A stretch of DNA of 57,291 nt from Falsiphaeobacter marinintestinus (GTDB lineage: Bacteria; Pseudomonadota; Alphaproteobacteria; Rhodobacterales; Rhodobacteraceae): positions 1-57,291 of the forward strand of contig NZ_VOGO01000020.1 in NCBI RefSeq assembly GCF_007923355.1. Direction: 5' to 3'. The position numbers and the translations under genes are program-made. Shown piece by piece: positions 17,515-26,627 of the stretch. The notes under the pieces were generated by a model that worked only from the letters and a program-made list of their open reading frames with translations, was not told where the DNA came from and did not search any database. Each line of letters begins with the position of its first letter. Within the stretch, counting starts at the first letter, position 1.

Positions 17515-18528
17515 TCAGGCCGCATATTTCTGAGAAAGCAAAGCACGGCGATATTTGCCCGGGCTGATCCCCGCGATACGCCGAAAACTGCGCCCGAAAT
17601 TAGACTGGTTTTCATAGCCAAGCGTCATCGCAACATCGATTAGCTGAATGTCAGGATTGACCAGCATCTCTGTCGCCAGTTCGAACCGCGTGGTTTCGAT
17701 CAGCTGCGAATAGCTGACGCCTTCGTGTTTGAGTTTGCGTTGCAGCGTTCGTTGGCTTGTACCAGCGATTTCGGCCAGGACATCGATCTTGGGCGCCGTC
17801 TCGCGCAGATAGGGACGCAACAGGCGTTTGAGATTGCCCGCCGTATCGAGCGCGCAGGGCAGGGTAAGCGCGGTCTCGGGCGATGATGACAGGGCAGAGA
17901 TCGGTTTGCTCATCGCCAGAACCGACGCGGGCACGACGATCGAGGTGTGGTTCGATGTCTTGATGAAGCGCGTTCTGGGGTTGGCCTGTCGCGCGGCATC
18001 GCAAACGTCGAAATCCGATTTGAACCGGATTTCGTCGGGGGACCAGTTGCTGCCAGTGATACTGCGCACTGTCTCGATCAGCACCATGACCTGGGTCCAT
18101 TCCGAGATGGAGACGCCCCCCAATCCTTCGGGCGGGGCGCCGTCGCAGAAAATCTCGGCCGTGCCATTGGATTTGATCACGCCGACCCGTGTGTCGGAAT
18201 CTTCCAGTCTGATCAGCTTGGCCAGACCATCGAGTCGCGCCTTGACGGTGGGCATGGGGCGCAGTGCTTCGGTCAGTTCGTTACTGAAGGTCGACGCCGA
18301 AAAACGTTGCGCCCACAACCAGCCAAGATCGTCGAGTCCTTCGCGACGCTCATTTCGGCCAAGGAACTCCATCGCGAGGATATTGCTGATGAAATCTTGG
18401 GGTGTCTCTTCCACCTGCACGGGCAGTTTTGCCGCCTCGAGTTCCCGTTCGACCGGCGTGCCGATGTCGCGCAAAACCTCGATGAACGGGATCAGATAGG
18501 CCGCCCTGCATGCCGAAATGTTTTCCAT
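17515..18528 (-). CDS. AraC-family transcriptional regulator with AraC-type ligand-binding domain
   Basis: The 337-aa protein belongs to the OruR/AraC-type ligand-binding group: residues 1-210 form the sensor domain (starting MENISACRAAYLIPFIEVLRD) and about 235-335 the paired helix-turn-helix region. The first HTH is around VLAEIAGTSQRTLQRKLKHEG and the second around IDVAMTLGYENQSNFGRSFRR, followed by the usual GISPGKYR. Regulators of this type often control lipid or aromatic catabolism and are usually activators. An operator copy lies 76 bp before its own start (18604-18623), which predicts autoregulation, and it is the obvious candidate to bind all eight copies. The ligand is unknown. Confidence 0.92.
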   Translation of the reverse strand: MENISACRAAYLIPFIEVLRDIGTPVERELEAAKLPVQVEETPQDFISNILAMEFLGRNERREGLDDLGWLWAQRFSASTFSNELTEALRPMPTVKARLDGLAKLIRLEDSDTRVGVIKSNGTAEIFCDGAPPEGLGGVSISEWTQVMVLIETVRSITGSNWSPDEIRFKSDFDVCDAARQANPRTRFIKTSNHTSIVVPASVLAMSKPISALSSSPETALTLPCALDTAGNLKRLLRPYLRETAPKIDVLAEIAGTSQRTLQRKLKHEGVSYSQLIETTRFELATEMLVNPDIQLIDVAMTLGYENQSNFGRSFRRIAGISPGKYRRALLSQKYAA

Positions 18529-18603
18529 CTTCCCCCCTTTACCCCAAAGCTGATGATATTGCGATTGTGGAATTCGTCCACATTTATCACTTTTTTTGAT
18601 CGG

Positions 18604-18623
18604 TTTTGGTCATTTCGCGCCAA
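18604..18623 (-). promoter_or_regulatory. Predicted AraC-type operator, copy 7 (autoregulatory)
   Basis: TTTTGGTCATTTCGCGCCAA, the exact consensus, in the divergent gap between the AraC gene (76 bp away) and the small HTH-only gene starting at 18733 (110 bp away). It could serve both. Confidence 0.8.
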
Positions 18624-18732
18624 CCCGGAACAGCACCCCGGATGGCGCAGACGGACCAAAAAACCACGTGCCATCATGCGAGGCTGGCGGCATCAGTGAC
18701 AGTTTCCTAAAGGCACCACATTGATCCAGCGC

Positions 18733-19101
18733 ATGAACTCTCAACAAAATTTACAGACGATTGAGCACGCCATCCGATGCGCGGCGCTCACCGGCTGTTC
18801 CAGTCTGGAGGAGGTCGCGCAAACACTGCGCGTGAGCCCCAGATCGTTGCAGCGAACCCTGATGGAAAACGGCACGACATTTTCGCTGATCGTTGAACGG
18901 TATAAGCGACAGACAGCGTTCCAGTTGCTGTTGCGCGAGGAAATGAGCATTTCAGAAATCGCGGTGCGCGTCGGGTATACAGACACCAGCAATTTTGGCC
19001 GTGCCTTTCGAAAATGGACCGGGCAGACGCCCCGGAAGTGGCGCGAAAACCTGTCAGGGGACCTGAACTGCGGCGCCGCGAACCGACGAAGCCGCGACTG
19101 A
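18733..19101 (+). CDS. Small HTH-only AraC-family protein
   Basis: The 122-aa product consists almost only of an AraC DNA-binding domain. HTH 1 is around LEEVAQTLRVSPRSLQRTLMENG and HTH 2 around ISEIAVRVGYTDTSNFGRAFRKW, then GQTPRKWR. There is no room for a ligand-binding domain (full family members are about 300 aa). I used ATG 18733; an in-frame TTG at 18721 is possible. It is divergent from the full-length AraC gene and its second HTH resembles that protein's (both have SNFGR). It could be a stand-alone regulator or antagonist of the same sites, or the intact 3' piece of a shortened gene. No frame upstream continues the family N-terminal domain. Confidence 0.75.
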   Translation: MNSQQNLQTIEHAIRCAALTGCSSLEEVAQTLRVSPRSLQRTLMENGTTFSLIVERYKRQTAFQLLLREEMSISEIAVRVGYTDTSNFGRAFRKWTGQTPRKWRENLSGDLNCGAANRRSRD

Positions 19102-19126
19102 CAACAGCATAACGGCAATCCCCGTG

Positions 19127-19146
19127 TTGGCGCCAAATGACCAAAA
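19127..19146 (+). promoter_or_regulatory. Predicted AraC-type operator, copy 8
   Basis: TTGGCGCCAAATGACCAAAA on the plus strand, 125 bp before the MscS gene at 19271. It is reversed relative to the other seven, exactly as expected because this gene is on the opposite strand. That strengthens the case for a functional, oriented site. Confidence 0.75.
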
Positions 19147-19270
19147 CGGAGGCTCCACATCTTTATTCATGGTGGCGAAGGTCCGGTGCTGCCTGCGGGC
19201 ATGCGCAAATCAATTTACACCGCGCGCGAATTGGGCTCGACGAATGCGTTTCTGATCCGAAGGAGAAAAC

Positions 19271-21223
19271 ATGGCTATCTTCAGGTTCCTGCTCGTGACG
19301 TTTGTCGTGGTCTTTGGCGCATCCCAGGGTTTGGCGCAGATGGCGACCCAGGATTTAGTCGCCAGCGCGCCTGGCAGGGCGACAGACGACCCTGTAATCG
19401 CGGAAGTCGCCCCAATCCGTACAGAGAGCCCGCGCAGCACTTTGCATTCCATGTACCGCCTGCGCGATGAGTTGGAAGCGTCCCTGAGCGCATATTGGCA
19501 ACAACAGGACAGGGTGAATGCAGCCCGGGTTACTTTTGTTATCGACGAAATCAGGGCCCTGATCGACCTGTCCCAGGTGCCGCTGGCCGCGCGTCGCGAG
19601 GTTGGGACGGAAACGGCCCTGTCCCTTCTGGACATCTTAGGGCGTGTGAAACCCATTAACGTTGCGGTCCTTCCTGGAACTGACACGCTTGATGATCAAT
19701 CCACCACCGGGTTCCGTTTGCCCGGCACTCCGCTGCGTATCGTTGAAATTGCGCAGGGCGACCGCGCCGGTGAATACCTGTTTTCCGCAGACACTGTTCA
19801 AAGCGCGCCGCGGTTCCTTGCGGGACTGAGAAAACTGCCGCTTCGATCCTCTGTTTCCCTCAAATCCTGGGTCAGCACGGGGCGCCAGTTGGCCGGACCA
19901 TGGATCCCCACCTCGGTGATCGAGCGTATGCCCGATATCCTGACCAGAACGGTTCTGGATACCCCAGCGTGGAAGATACTTCTTGTACTGACCGCGTCGC
20001 TGGCCGTGTATTTCGTGGCGCGTGCGTGGCATACGCTTCTGACGCAACGGCTGACCAGCGATGCGGTGCAGCTGGCGCGCCTAAGATTGCTCAGCCCGCT
20101 TGGCATCATGGCCATGGTCCTGTGGCTCAGATACCTGTTCTCCCTGCAGATCAATACGTCCGGACGCTTCTTCGAGATTTCCGAGACCTGCCTAGTAGCG
20201 GTGTTTTATGCGGCGGCCGCCTGGTCCGTCTGGTTGGCATCAAAGGTGTTCTTCGGAACAATCGTCCATGACACGCGCAACACAAGCGGCCTTGATGACG
20301 CCCTGTTCTGGCTGACCGGACGGGTTGTCGGCGCGATCGGTGGCCTGTTCATACTCGGGTATGGTGCAGCCGAACTGGGCGTGCCGGTGCTGAGCGTGAT
20401 CACCGGGTTCGGCATTGGTGGGATTGCGGTCGCAATGGCAGCTCGCCCTACACTTGAAAATCTGATCGGCGGCTTCATCCTGTTCATAGACAAGCCCGTG
20501 CGGGTTGGCGATTTCTGCACGTTTGGCGGCACGTCCGGAACGGTCGAGGAAATCGGCGTGCGGTCCACCCAGATTCGCGCGATTGACCGGACCCGGATTT
20601 CCATCCCCAACGCTCAGTTTGTAGACATGCAGCTGGTCAATTGGGCGCAATGCGACACGATGCTGATCCACGAGGCGCTGGGGCTGCGTTTTGAAACCGA
20701 CATGGAACAACTGCGGCATGTTCTGGCGAAAATCCGCGAAATGCTGCATGCCCATCCGCGGATCGAACCTGAAACGATCCGCGTCCGCTTTGTCGGATAT
20801 GGCGAGTCATCGCTGAATATTGACCTGCGCATTCATGCCAAGACACGAGAATGGAACGATTTCTATTCCATCAGAGAAGACGTTCTGATGCGGATTGGCG
20901 AGATTGTGGATGCGTCCGGATCTGCTTTTGCGTTCCCGTCGCAGACACTCTACTGGAGCCGCGATACCGGCTTGGATGCGGCAAGAACAGAAAAAGCGCA
21001 TCAGGAAGTCGCACGCTGGCGCCGACAACGGGAGCTACCGTTTCCACGCTTTTCCAGTGCGGCACTTGAAAGGTTTTCCGGCAAGGTAAAGTATCCGCCA
21101 CCTGGCTCTCCTGACTATTTTGCCACTGATGAGGACTTCGCTGAAGGTGGTGAGATGCTTTCGGCGGATCAGTCGCAAAGTCCGGATCTGGACAAACTTT
21201 TGGATCCAAAAACCAACCAATAG
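19271..21223 (+). CDS. MscS-family mechanosensitive ion channel
   Basis: The 650-aa inner-membrane protein has a signal peptide (MAIFRFLLVTFVVVF...GLAQ) and then a periplasmic domain of about 200 residues. Several membrane helices follow, from about 235 (ILLVLTASLAVYFVARAW) through the pore helix (ITGFGIGGIAVAMAARPTL). The MscS beta domain reads LIGGFILFIDKPVRVGDFC and GTVEEIGVRSTQIR, and a cytoplasmic cage domain follows. The last 80 residues are a polar extension. Start 19271 follows AAGGAG at six bases. Such channels release solutes on membrane tension. It carries operator copy 8, placing it in the same predicted regulon as the secreted DUF1254 proteins. IS debris follows directly. Confidence 0.92.
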   Translation: MAIFRFLLVTFVVVFGASQGLAQMATQDLVASAPGRATDDPVIAEVAPIRTESPRSTLHSMYRLRDELEASLSAYWQQQDRVNAARVTFVIDEIRALIDLSQVPLAARREVGTETALSLLDILGRVKPINVAVLPGTDTLDDQSTTGFRLPGTPLRIVEIAQGDRAGEYLFSADTVQSAPRFLAGLRKLPLRSSVSLKSWVSTGRQLAGPWIPTSVIERMPDILTRTVLDTPAWKILLVLTASLAVYFVARAWHTLLTQRLTSDAVQLARLRLLSPLGIMAMVLWLRYLFSLQINTSGRFFEISETCLVAVFYAAAAWSVWLASKVFFGTIVHDTRNTSGLDDALFWLTGRVVGAIGGLFILGYGAAELGVPVLSVITGFGIGGIAVAMAARPTLENLIGGFILFIDKPVRVGDFCTFGGTSGTVEEIGVRSTQIRAIDRTRISIPNAQFVDMQLVNWAQCDTMLIHEALGLRFETDMEQLRHVLAKIREMLHAHPRIEPETIRVRFVGYGESSLNIDLRIHAKTREWNDFYSIREDVLMRIGEIVDASGSAFAFPSQTLYWSRDTGLDAARTEKAHQEVARWRRQRELPFPRFSSAALERFSGKVKYPPPGSPDYFATDEDFAEGGEMLSADQSQSPDLDKLLDPKTNQ

Positions 21224-21283
21224 AAAATCTGACGTTGTCCCATATTCGCAAACTAGGCTAATGATATGTGCGCCTTGGCTTTC

Positions 21284-21720
21284 AGTAGTGTCAGGACTCA
21301 TTGTTTTCCGAGTGGCGACGTGAATCACTATGTGAAAACAGAACGATGTCACGTCTATATTCAGTTGGAACGATGTGCAGATGGCGCGTCTTGGCGCACT
21401 CTTCCCGAAGCCCAACGGCAATCCGCAAGTCGATGGCCGACCTATTCCGAGTGTGATTGTCTTCATCAATCGCAATGGGTTGCGCTGGCGGTATGCACCA
21501 AAAGAATTCTGCCACACAGGACCCTGAACAATCGCTGCAAACGATGGAATGACAAGGGCATCTTTGCCCAGATGATGGCGGTACTGGTTGCCGAGTAAGG
21601 CGAGAAGAAGACCGCAATAATCGACGCCACCTATCTGAAGATCCACCGCACGGCGTGCAGCCTGGGCATCAAAAGGGGGGCGTGGACGCTTGATTAGCCG
21701 AACCAAGGGCGTCATGAGCC
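21284..21720 (+). pseudogene. IS5-family transposase remnant
   Basis: An IS5/IS427-type terminal string (AGTAGTGTCAGGACTCA) begins at 21284. From ATG 21381 the frame reads MARLGALFPKPNG, GRPIPSVIVFINRNGLRWRYAP, then a stop. After a shift it continues NRCKRWNDKGIFAQMMAVLVAE, a second stop, then KKTAIIDATYLKIHRTA, which holds the first catalytic Asp of the DDE triad. The rest is lost. At least two stops and one frameshift make it clearly dead. A related fragment in the opposite orientation lies at 56973-57210. Confidence 0.85.
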
Positions 21721-21830
21721 ATTGCCCGACAGCGCATTGCGAATTCAATCTCCCGGGAGAAGTAGAACGTCATCTGCGAAAGCCAAGGGGGCCTCTAAAC
21801 CTGTTGGTGACCGCCCGCCGGTACCAGAAA

Positions 21831-21902
21831 CCATCGTTCCGATGAACCCAGGCCAATCATGCATTAACATTCAAACTGGACCACTCAGGTGGGGCTGATC
21901 AC
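21831..21902. repeat. Diverged copy of the terminal IS end
   Basis: This stretch aligns with bases 5-78 of the window at roughly 80% identity: GGCCAATCATGCA, then TGGACCACTCA, then GTGGGGCTG. It ends at 21902, where IS30-type coding sequence starts. It is an old, degenerate end of the same kind of element that borders the window. Confidence 0.75.
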
Positions 21903-22154
21903 TGCAGGTAAACGTTAATCTTTCGGTGAATGGCGTGGGCGCATTCGTAAATGTCCTGAGCACCTACCGCGTAGTCATCGTTCAGTTCGGGCAGTTCGGT
22001 GTCGATGTATCGATTCCGCTTGATGCCGCGATAGATCGTTGAGGCATCACGACCCAGCTGATCCGCCATCTGTGCGACAGGTAGTTTGGCTTTAAGCCGC
22101 TCGGCAATCCTTTGATGTTCTTCCTAACTCAGGTGAGAATAGTGGTTTCCCACT
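21903..22154 (-). pseudogene. IS30-family transposase N-terminal remnant
   Basis: Starting from GTG 22154 the frame reads GNHYSHLS, an amber stop (22124-22126), then EEHQRIAERLKAKLPVAQM, then ADQLGRDASTIYRGIKRNR and LPELNDDYAVGAQDIY. This is the helix-turn-helix N-terminus typical of IS30-group transposases. It is cut at 21902 by the IS-end copy, so the catalytic domain is missing. It has no function as it stands. The 199 bp from 22155 to the RTX gene stop show nothing else I can name. Confidence 0.85.
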
Positions 22155-22353
22155 TAGCATCCTCCATGCAAGCTTCTGTTTTAATACAGAACTTTCAATT
22201 CGTTTTTTGATCTACTGCTGATCGCATCCAACGCGCCGCATAATCAAACCAACCAGATAAACCATATTCTCACTTAGTTTATGCCGCTCTTGGTTCCATA
22301 AACTCTTATGACGGACATAGGATCCCGGGCCGCATTCTTGCAGAGTTTTCCAA

Positions 22354-25300
22354 TCAGATTGCGGGGTGCAACAAGAAGTCGTCAATCAGTAGATCCGCCT
22401 GATTGATGCCAATCAGTGTCACACTATCGTCAGCATCCAATGCGATGACCATATCAGGCCCAATATCCGTTGAAGCGGTCAGAACGGCAGTCAAATCATC
22501 AAAGCCGAACGCGGATATGTTCAGGAAATCGCCGCTTGAGACGTCGAAATCGATAATCACATCATGCCCCGACCCGTCGGCAAGAACGAACTCATCCGCA
22601 TCGGCACCGCCATTCAAAACGTCATTCCCGGCCAATCCGATCAGGATATCATCCCCAGTCGAACCATTCAGAAAGTCTGCTTCTGCCGTGCCAGTTAGGA
22701 TATCTTCGCCTGCCAATGCAGCGTCGGTCCCTGCTGGCATCAGGTCACCAAGGTATTCCATCGTGTCGATGTCCGAGTTCCAGCTCAGGTCGCCACGGAA
22801 GCCGCCGCCAGAGAGGCCTGAGAAATCGATGATCATCGTTGTGTATAGGTCGCCATCCGCCGGGCTTCCGACCAGGTTCACAATTCCTGAATAGGTTGCG
22901 GTGACAGTCCCTGCCAATACGTCGTATTCAGGAGAAACCTCAAACGAAAAACCGAATTTCGAACCCGGCGTCGAGCCCCCGGCATAGTCACCGTCCGTCT
23001 CATCGACGACGGTCGAATCGAACACTGAACCAGAGGGCGCAAGGTCAATTTGCAGCGATGTCAGAAGCTTGCTGGTCGTCAACTCATGCGATTGATAGCC
23101 GAAGAACATGCTGAAATCCGCGCCCGTAACACCGCCATTGGTATATGGATCCAGGGCCTGCCATGTTAGCGATTCACTGGACCCATCCACATATGTGGCG
23201 GTGATCAAAGCACCAGCCAAATCGACCCCACGTGAGGACGTGTCGTCCCGAAGACCGTAGATTGATTCATACGGATCATCGGCCAGCCTTGCGATGTCAA
23301 TCATCAGTTCAACCACAACAAAGTCGTCCTGCGTCAGGGCAGGGGTGCCGGTCAGGGTTGCAAACTGCACGGCTGCTGCGCCGCCCAGGCCGTCAGTATC
23401 GTAGTAGAGGTTGCCGGTGTCCGTCTGATAGATGATCCGCGTGTCCGAGGTTTCAGCTTCACCCGTCAGATTTGCAGTAAAGGCCGAGGCCGCCAGGGCG
23501 CCGACTTCCAGTCCGGAAAAGATCGCGTTGTTCAGGTGGATGGTATCTTCGCCCACACTGAAATCTGCGATTGTGTCAATGTTGTCGGCAAGGTCCGTGT
23601 TGAACATGAAACCGTCCGCGCCCGCATCACCGCGCAGGTAATCGGTGCCCAGGCCGCCGTTGATCATGTCATCCCCGTCGCCACCGATCAGCACGTTGCC
23701 CGTGTCGTTGCCGGTCAGATCATCGCCGTGATCTGAACCGAAGACATGTTCGAACCCGGAAATCACGTCGCCGTCGGCATCGCCGCCAATGGCCGACTGG
23801 AACCCGGCAACCTCGGTCAGGTCCACAGTTATACCTGATGCTGATCCGGCATATTGAACCCAATCGTTGCCTGTGCCGCCTTCCATCGTGTCCGCACCCG
23901 CGCCACCGCGCAGGATGTCGTCGCCGCCGCCGCCATCCATTGTATCGGCGCCGTCCAGACCCAGCATTACATTGGCCCCGTCGTTTCCGGTCAGAACATC
24001 AGCGTGATCCGAACCGGCCACGTTTTCGAAGCCCGATATCACATCGCCATCCGCCGTTCCGCCTGACGCCGACTGGACGCCCGCAACCTCGGTCAGATTA
24101 ACTGTCACACCGGCTGTCGAGGTGTTGTAAGCGATCAGGTCGGTATCGTCGCCGCCTTCCAGCGTGTCGCCGCCAAGCCCGCCGCGCATGGTGTCATCGC
24201 CCGCGCCGCCATCCAGATCATCGTCACCATCCCGGCCCAGCAGGTAATTGTCGTCGGCGTTGCCCGTCAGATCATCCGCATGATCCGACCCCCAGACATG
24301 CTCAAAGCCTGAAATCACGTCGCCCTGAGCGTCGCCGCCCGAGGCGGATTGGAAGCCACCAACCTCGGTCAGATCCACCGTCACCCCGGCAGATGAGCCG
24401 TAATACAGCACCCAGTCAGAGTCATTGCCACCCTCCAGCACATCGGCTCCGGCATCACCGCGCAGCAGATCATCGCCGTCACCGCCACGCAGCGTGTCGG
24501 CCCCGGCACCTCCGATCAGCTGGTTGGCCCCGGTATTGCCGGTGAGATCATCGGCATGGTCCGAACCATACACATTCTCGAACCCCGAGATCACATCGCC
24601 ATCTGCCGTGCCGCCAGAGGCTGACTGAAAGCCGCCACCATCTTCCGTCAGATCCACCGTCACACCGACACCGGAGTCGTCGTAAAGCACGAAGTCGACG
24701 CCAGCGCCGCCGTTCAGGACATCGCCACCAGGACCTCCGCGCAGGCTGTCATTTCCGGCAAGACCCAGCAGCGTGTCTTCACCCTCGTTTCCGTTCAGAA
24801 AATTATCGCGGAAATTGCCATAGATCCAGTCGTTGCCCGACCCGGAGGTGCCATTCTCGATGATCACACCGTTGGCGATGGTACGACCGGCATTGACCCC
24901 ATCCACATAGGACAGGAACCCGCCGCCACCGTTCTCGTATTGCAGCGTTGCGGCGCGCAGGTCGATGGTAGCGTCTTTTGTGCCGGTATAGCGGATCATG
25001 TCGGTGCCACCGGTATCCCAGATCGCCATATACCCGGCCCCACTGTCGGTGGCATTGGTGTCATCCAGATCATAGATATCATCACCTGCCGCATGCGTGG
25101 TGTTCGCCCCGTAAAGGTTTTGCAAAGCAGCAATGTCCAAGGCGGCGTACCCCAAACTGTGCCCGGTTATCCCAGCCCCAAAGGCCGATGGTGTGTTGTA
25201 ACTCATGACCGTATATGCGTGGGAATTCAGGCCGAAATCTCCCGTGTCGCTGAATGAGGTAACACCCTGCAAATTGGTCGTTTCACCCGATGAATCATGG

Positions 25301-26220
25301 GTATGTCCCAACCCAAGTATGTGCCCCAGTTCATGCAACACATTTGCGGTGCCGAACTCTCCCGCTTTAAGGGATCCAATCGCCGGTCCGTTGGGGCCTA
25401 TGACCGAGGATCCGACGTAATAGTAATCGAGCAGCAGGTATTTCGTGCTTGGCCACGCAGGATCAGGGGGCAACTGGGCCGAGCCGGTCGTATTTCCGTC
25501 AAGATCCGTGATGCCAATTTCGATATCCGCTTGGGCCCGGTCAGTTGTGATCTGGAACTCAATGTCGAGAAAGGTCTCGACCCCTTCAATCAGGTCCCAG
25601 ATTCTGGCTTGTTGGTCTACTGCCGTTTCATACGTCGTAAAGCCGCCGACCAGCAGGTCTTCGGGTAAGAAATAAATAAGCAAGGGATCGTTGGTTCTCC
25701 AACGATGTTCACCTTGTATCGCTTCAAGCGGTCCCGGCGGGGGGACAGCAGGGGGTGGAACCAAAAATACTTCCAGTTCGTAATCTCCGGCATAAGGCGT
25801 GCCGCCCAGAATGGCGCTGCCAACCTCGATAAAATAGGTGCCACTGGTTGATACGGTTACGGGCAGTCCTGCCTTTAAAGATCCTTCGTCGCCTTGATGG
25901 AAAAGGCTGCCATCGATGGGATTCCAAAAAACCGCATATGGGTTCACCAGCGCGTCCAGACCGTTTCCGGCGTCATGATCCACGCCGGTCACTTCAATTC
26001 TGATCTGGTCCCCAGCGTTCAGCTCGATCCTGAACCAATCCGTGTCGGTTGTCGTTTCCAGCGTTTCAGAGCGGGTTTCTCCGTCCGCGATGGTTTCAGT
26101 GGTCGATGAATCGCCCGGAATACTGAGCGCGAAAACACCTGGGTCTTCGACCGGCTCTGTGACAATTGTGAGATCGTTTGCAGTTTGTTGGTTGGAACCT
26201 GAAGAAATATGTATCGGCAT
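22354..26220 (-). CDS. Serralysin-like RTX metalloprotease, probably secreted by a type I system
   Basis: The product is 1288 aa from ATG 26220; an upstream extension to 26445 lacks a better start. A pre-peptidase-type beta domain lies at about 30-140. The zinc protease domain follows, with HELGHILGLGH at 296-306 (HExxHxxGxxH) and the Met-turn YTVMSYNT about 40 residues later, as in family M10B. From about residue 490 to 870 there are glycine/aspartate RTX nonapeptides arranged in four units of about 91 residues, each with a GVTVDLTEV...SASGG...GDVISGFE.V.GSDHADDLTGN module. A domain at about 970-1160 is one I do not recognise. A last RTX block and a C-terminus ending in hydrophobic residues (DDFLLHPAI) fit a type I secretion signal. 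No ABC exporter or membrane-fusion gene is nearby, so it must use one elsewhere. Confidence 0.9.
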   Translation of the reverse strand: MPIHISSGSNQQTANDLTIVTEPVEDPGVFALSIPGDSSTTETIADGETRSETLETTTDTDWFRIELNAGDQIRIEVTGVDHDAGNGLDALVNPYAVFWNPIDGSLFHQGDEGSLKAGLPVTVSTSGTYFIEVGSAILGGTPYAGDYELEVFLVPPPAVPPPGPLEAIQGEHRWRTNDPLLIYFLPEDLLVGGFTTYETAVDQQARIWDLIEGVETFLDIEFQITTDRAQADIEIGITDLDGNTTGSAQLPPDPAWPSTKYLLLDYYYVGSSVIGPNGPAIGSLKAGEFGTANVLHELGHILGLGHTHDSSGETTNLQGVTSFSDTGDFGLNSHAYTVMSYNTPSAFGAGITGHSLGYAALDIAALQNLYGANTTHAAGDDIYDLDDTNATDSGAGYMAIWDTGGTDMIRYTGTKDATIDLRAATLQYENGGGGFLSYVDGVNAGRTIANGVIIENGTSGSGNDWIYGNFRDNFLNGNEGEDTLLGLAGNDSLRGGPGGDVLNGGAGVDFVLYDDSGVGVTVDLTEDGGGFQSASGGTADGDVISGFENVYGSDHADDLTGNTGANQLIGGAGADTLRGGDGDDLLRGDAGADVLEGGNDSDWVLYYGSSAGVTVDLTEVGGFQSASGGDAQGDVISGFEHVWGSDHADDLTGNADDNYLLGRDGDDDLDGGAGDDTMRGGLGGDTLEGGDDTDLIAYNTSTAGVTVNLTEVAGVQSASGGTADGDVISGFENVAGSDHADVLTGNDGANVMLGLDGADTMDGGGGDDILRGGAGADTMEGGTGNDWVQYAGSASGITVDLTEVAGFQSAIGGDADGDVISGFEHVFGSDHGDDLTGNDTGNVLIGGDGDDMINGGLGTDYLRGDAGADGFMFNTDLADNIDTIADFSVGEDTIHLNNAIFSGLEVGALAASAFTANLTGEAETSDTRIIYQTDTGNLYYDTDGLGGAAAVQFATLTGTPALTQDDFVVVELMIDIARLADDPYESIYGLRDDTSSRGVDLAGALITATYVDGSSESLTWQALDPYTNGGVTGADFSMFFGYQSHELTTSKLLTSLQIDLAPSGSVFDSTVVDETDGDYAGGSTPGSKFGFSFEVSPEYDVLAGTVTATYSGIVNLVGSPADGDLYTTMIIDFSGLSGGGFRGDLSWNSDIDTMEYLGDLMPAGTDAALAGEDILTGTAEADFLNGSTGDDILIGLAGNDVLNGGADADEFVLADGSGHDVIIDFDVSSGDFLNISAFGFDDLTAVLTASTDIGPDMVIALDADDSVTLIGINQADLLIDDFLLHPAI

Positions 26221-26627
26221 TGGGTCGTTCCAATCGCAGCGGATGTGCGAACAATAAACGCACAGTTTGGCGCCAGAGGGCGGTCCCAAACCGTTAACAG
26301 AGTTAGAATCCCGAGTCCCGAACTTACTGGGTGAACAATGGCCGCAGGACAGGGTGTTGGCTGAAACACGGACAAGAATGTCTTGTTTTCCGAATGATGT
26401 CGCCTCGCACCCATGCCATCCTGACCCCTGCCAAAATCTGAGCACCTCAAAGCATCTGTCAACAGAACCGGCTTTGAGGGTGCATTGTCCACTGACATGG
26501 GCTTATCGAAGGATGCCGCATAGACGGTGCGATGTTTTGGAGACCAGACAAGACTTAGAGCAGCGCATCCAATGGGGCTAAGGGCACCTGCGTTGCAATA
26601 GTTGATTTCTGTTTGCGAGTCCTGATC
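26221..26627. other. Intergenic region upstream of the RTX protease
   Basis: These 407 bases between the RTX start and the stop of the LysM-like gene contain open frames but none with a ribosome-binding site or recognisable product. The 5' leader of the protease must lie here. I could not identify a promoter or either of the shared operator motifs. Confidence 0.5.

Noticed and set aside
23600-24800. Repetitive DNA in the RTX gene as a CRISPR or satellite array
   Set aside because: The periodicity follows codons of glycine/aspartate nonapeptides within one open frame.
26221-26445. N-terminal extension of the RTX protease
   Set aside because: Cys/Trp-rich sequence unlike the family; the mature layout begins at ATG 26220.
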